Of a stretch of 6,996 nucleotides of DNA, positions 5,258 through 6,996 are shown one piece after another; the first letter of the stretch is position 1, and the number at the start of each line of letters is the position of its first letter. The translations under genes and the position numbers were made by a program. The stretch covers positions 1 to 6,996 of the forward strand of contig JASHTR010000325.1 in assembly GCA_030040455.1 (NCBI GenBank), in the 5' to 3' direction. Source of the DNA: Terriglobia bacterium (lineage in GTDB: Bacteria; Acidobacteriota; Terriglobia; UBA7540). The notes under the pieces were generated by a model. That model ran no database searches. It had not been told where the DNA came from and worked only from the letters and a program-made list of their open reading frames with translations.

Positions 5258-6480
5258 GCCACGACGAACTGCGGACGGAATACGAGCGGCTGAGGGCGCA
5301 GATCGTACAGTTATTTCAGAGCAAGCCGCTGTCGAACGCCGAGAGCTCAGAGGCGTGGCAGTTGCTGGAAAAACTGCAAGTCCTAACCCAGGAATACGAC
5401 CAGAAGCTCTCCGAAGCCGAAGCCCAGATTGCAGAGTTGAAGCGCGAGCTGTTTGGCCCAAAGGCAGACAAGCTCACTCCAGAGCAGGAAGAGCAACTCC
5501 AGGCGCTGAACGAGGACTTGCAGCAGGAGGCCCAACGCCCGGCTCCGGTAAGCGATCAGATCCTGGAGCGGGAGGACCGCGGCGCCCGTCGACGCCGGCA
5601 ACGTCGCCGAGGACGCCATGGTTTGCCCGACCATCTGGAAGCCGAGACGGTCATCATCGAACCCGACGCGAAAGTCTGCGTGGGTTGCGGCAAGCCGTTG
5701 CAACGGATCGGAGAAGAGGTCAGCGAAGAGATCGACCTGATTCCTGCCCAACTCATCCGGCGGCGCACCATTCGCCCCAAGTATGCTTGCCGCTGCGGAG
5801 AGGCGGGTGTCAAAATCGCCCCTCTTCCTCCGCGTTTGATTCCGCAAAGCCGCCTGGGGCTCGGGCTGGCCACACACATCCTCTTGTCTCGCTTTGACGA
5901 TCACCTGTCTTTCTACCGGCTGGAACAGCAGTTTCGCGAACGGCACGGAATCATCATCCCCCGCCAGCAGATGATTCAGTGGACGGAGCAGATGGCCTTT
6001 TGGCTCCAACCGATCTATGACGCCATGTGGCGGCAGATGCTCGCGGGTGGCTACCTCCAAGTCGATGAAACTCCTGTCCGGGTGTTGGATCCCGAAGTAG
6101 CAGGCAAAGCCGCACGGGGCTACCTGTGGTTCTACGCCGTCCCGCACGGCGATGTCATCCTGGACTTCGACCGCAGCCGGGCGCTGAAAGTCGTGCAACA
6201 GCGGCTGAAGGACTTCAGGGGCACGATCCAGACCGACGCTGTCGAAAATTCGATCCGACCGAGTGCAGTCGGAAAAAGGCGATGGCTCTTTATCGGGCAT
6301 CCGGACGCCGGCTGGCGGAGTGCGGTCATCTACTCGATCATGGTGAGTTGTCGAAGGCGCGGCATTAATCCGCAGGATTACGTGACCGACGTGCTCCGGC
6401 GCTTGCCCACAGCAAAAACCGGCGACATCCAGGACCTCCTGCCTGCCAATTGGAAACCACCCACTGCCGCCTCGGGTTGA
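5254..6480 (+). CDS. tnpC: IS66 family transposase TnpC, internally deleted
   Basis: The protein has 408 residues from GTG 5254, which overlaps the preceding TGA as GTGA; the frame is open further upstream but only as a shadow of the passenger gene. Parts in order: an N-terminal coiled coil (about 1-75, with EKLQVLTQEYDQKLSEAEAQ), an Arg-rich linker (about 109-124), a zinc-finger-like zf-IS66 unit with Cys142, Cys145, Cys179 and Cys181, the DDE transposase core, and the IS66 C-terminal segment (SCRRRGINPQDYVTDVLRRLP). The first catalytic Asp is Asp271 in QVDETPV, the second Asp328 in QTDA, and the Glu is Glu331 in VENSIRP. In complete IS66 transposases well over a hundred residues, including a C-W-A-H-x-R-R-type motif, separate the last two. 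Here two residues do, so an in-frame deletion of roughly 120 codons has fused 'QTDA' to 'AVENSIRP'. The enzyme is almost surely inactive although the reading frame survives. Confidence 0.94.
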   Translation: MSHDELRTEYERLRAQIVQLFQSKPLSNAESSEAWQLLEKLQVLTQEYDQKLSEAEAQIAELKRELFGPKADKLTPEQEEQLQALNEDLQQEAQRPAPVSDQILEREDRGARRRRQRRRGRHGLPDHLEAETVIIEPDAKVCVGCGKPLQRIGEEVSEEIDLIPAQLIRRRTIRPKYACRCGEAGVKIAPLPPRLIPQSRLGLGLATHILLSRFDDHLSFYRLEQQFRERHGIIIPRQQMIQWTEQMAFWLQPIYDAMWRQMLAGGYLQVDETPVRVLDPEVAGKAARGYLWFYAVPHGDVILDFDRSRALKVVQQRLKDFRGTIQTDAVENSIRPSAVGKRRWLFIGHPDAGWRSAVIYSIMVSCRRRGINPQDYVTDVLRRLPTAKTGDIQDLLPANWKPPTAASG

Positions 6481-6483
6481 GAA

Positions 6484-6494
6484 CCAGGATGCCA
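6484..6494 (+). repeat. 11-base direct repeat, right copy, after tnpC
   Basis: This is an exact copy of CCAGGATGCCA found at 3493-3503. It lies three bases after the tnpC stop codon. It may be chance, or a trace of a recombination or insertion event that removed the right end of the element. Confidence 0.4.
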
Positions 6495-6560
6495 GGGCAG
6501 CGCACACCAAGTAGCCGGACATCTGTTGAAAACACCGTCGTCTTCTGCGAGACTCCCACT

Positions 6561-6996
6561 ATGCCGAAGGAGATATTTCCCTCGTCCTACCGCTGCGACT
6601 GCGGCCACCGGATAGACTTCTCTGACAATACCCTCAGCGAGGTCAAGCAGAAGAGCAAAAGGAAGCGTCAATGGCTGATCGAAACCTGCGATGACCCGAC
6701 CGCGGAACACGTCGTGGTCTTCAACGGCGGGGAAATGATTGATATTCTCTGCTCCGATGACAGTAGGCGGGAGAAGAAAACCAAGTTCACCAACAAGCAA
6801 GGCCAGTATCTGGCGTTTATCCATCAATACACGAAGGTGCATGGCGTTCCCCCCGCGGAACACGAAATGCGGCGGCATTTTGAAGTCAGTCCTCCGTCTG
6901 TCCATCAAATGGTCATCAACCTGGAAAAAAAAGGGCTCATTGAGCGGACGCCGGGCATGGCCCGGTCCATCCGAGTGCTGGTCCCCGCCCGCGACC
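6561..6996 (+). CDS. LexA/MarR-like winged-helix protein with Cys-X-Cys N-terminal part (3' end outside the window)
   Basis: At least 145 residues run open from ATG 6561 to the window edge. The N-terminal half begins MPKEIFPSSYRCDCGHRIDF, with Cys12, Cys14 and His16, and later Cys43 and Cys64, which may form a metal site. The C-terminal half (about 76-141: FTNKQGQYLAFIHQYTKVHG, PPAEHEMRRHFEVSPPSVHQ, MVINLEKKGLIERTPGMARS, IRVLVP) is a winged helix-turn-helix like the LexA DNA-binding domain and MarR-type regulators: the recognition helix is around 'SPPSVHQMVINLEKKG' and the wing around 'IERTPGMARSIRVLV'. No LexA protease domain is seen in what is available. The start has only a poor ribosome site upstream, but the N-terminal sequence matches what I recall of multi-copy regulators with a 'PSxYxCDCGH' opening. 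It lies 80 bases after tnpC on the same strand. It could be extra cargo of the element or a separate gene; target genes are unknown. Confidence 0.82.
   Translation, partial: MPKEIFPSSYRCDCGHRIDFSDNTLSEVKQKSKRKRQWLIETCDDPTAEHVVVFNGGEMIDILCSDDSRREKKTKFTNKQGQYLAFIHQYTKVHGVPPAEHEMRRHFEVSPPSVHQMVINLEKKGLIERTPGMARSIRVLVPARD

Larger units (their letters stand above)
3617..6480 (+). mobile_element. IS66-family insertion sequence carrying a DUF4338 passenger gene; damaged, right end not seen
   Basis: Four same-strand genes (tnpA, tnpB, DUF4338, tnpC) lie behind a left end that begins GTAAGCGGGGTAC, the GTAAGCGG-type terminus expected of IS66 elements, 51 bases before tnpA. The 3' limit given here is only the tnpC stop. 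No reverse complement of the left end can be found between 6481 and the end of the window, so the right end is lost, diverged or further downstream. tnpC has a large internal deletion and the passenger gene a frameshift, so the copy is very unlikely to move on its own, though it could be mobilised by related elements if both ends exist. An 8-base target duplication cannot be tested without the right end. Confidence 0.85.

Noticed and set aside
4749..5897. 382-residue ORF on the plus strand overlapping the DUF4338 gene and tnpC
   Set aside because: It is out of frame with both. The composition (runs of Ser, Arg, Pro and Ala) is typical of a shifted reading of GC-rich genes, and there is no ribosome site.
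5383..6522. 379-residue ORF on the minus strand
   Set aside because: It lies antisense to tnpC, whose domains and motifs are unmistakable. The minus-strand translation shows no recognisable domain and is a by-product of GC-biased codon use.
6547..6554. GCGAGACT, a reverse complement of AGTCTCGC just inside the IS66 left end, as a possible right-end remnant
   Set aside because: Only 8 bases match, the adjoining bases do not, and the GTAA terminus is absent. Chance is a sufficient explanation.

Overview
The window looks like a piece of a soil-type bacterial chromosome of moderate GC content, most probably Acidobacteriota or a close relative. This rests on three things: an ADOP/MacB-type ABC permease tail ending in the ..PARRATKVDPMVALRHE signature, a degenerate 'TGTCATTCCGAG...CGAGGAATCT'-type palindromic repeat of the kind I associate with acidobacterial intergenic DNA, and a CCAEP-tail radical SAM protein. 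The assignment is inference; no rRNA or marker gene is present. No tRNA, rRNA or CRISPR array was seen.

Layout. (1) 1-357: the 3' end of an FtsX/MacB-type permease gene. (2) 358-1080: about 720 bases with no convincing complete gene. Its core (549-872) is a long imperfect inverted repeat whose two ends match each other as reverse complements. A possible decayed coding remnant lies on the minus strand at 865-1002, and a weak candidate promoter lies just before the next gene. (3) 1081-3491: a tight same-strand cluster of three genes: a B12-domain-like radical SAM enzyme with a C-terminal Cys-Cys-Ala-Glu-Pro tail, a DUF169 protein that starts 14 bases after it, and an 85-residue uncharacterised protein. 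All three have good Shine-Dalgarno sequences, so they are likely one operon and one functional unit. Its chemistry is unknown. (4) 3617-6480: an IS66-family insertion sequence with a recognisable left end, tnpA, tnpB, a DUF4338 (DruA-like) passenger gene and tnpC. The element is damaged: the DUF4338 gene carries a +1 frameshift, tnpC has an in-frame deletion of roughly 120 codons that brings the second catalytic Asp almost next to the catalytic Glu, and no right terminal inverted repeat is visible. (5) 6561 to the end: a gene running off the edge, with a Cys-X-Cys N-terminal part and a LexA/MarR-like winged-helix C-terminal part.

The two places most worth attention are the CCAEP radical SAM-DUF169-small protein operon, which is a plausible undescribed modification or metabolic system, and the IS66 element carrying a homologue of the Druantia defence protein DruA, which bears on where that defence gene came from.
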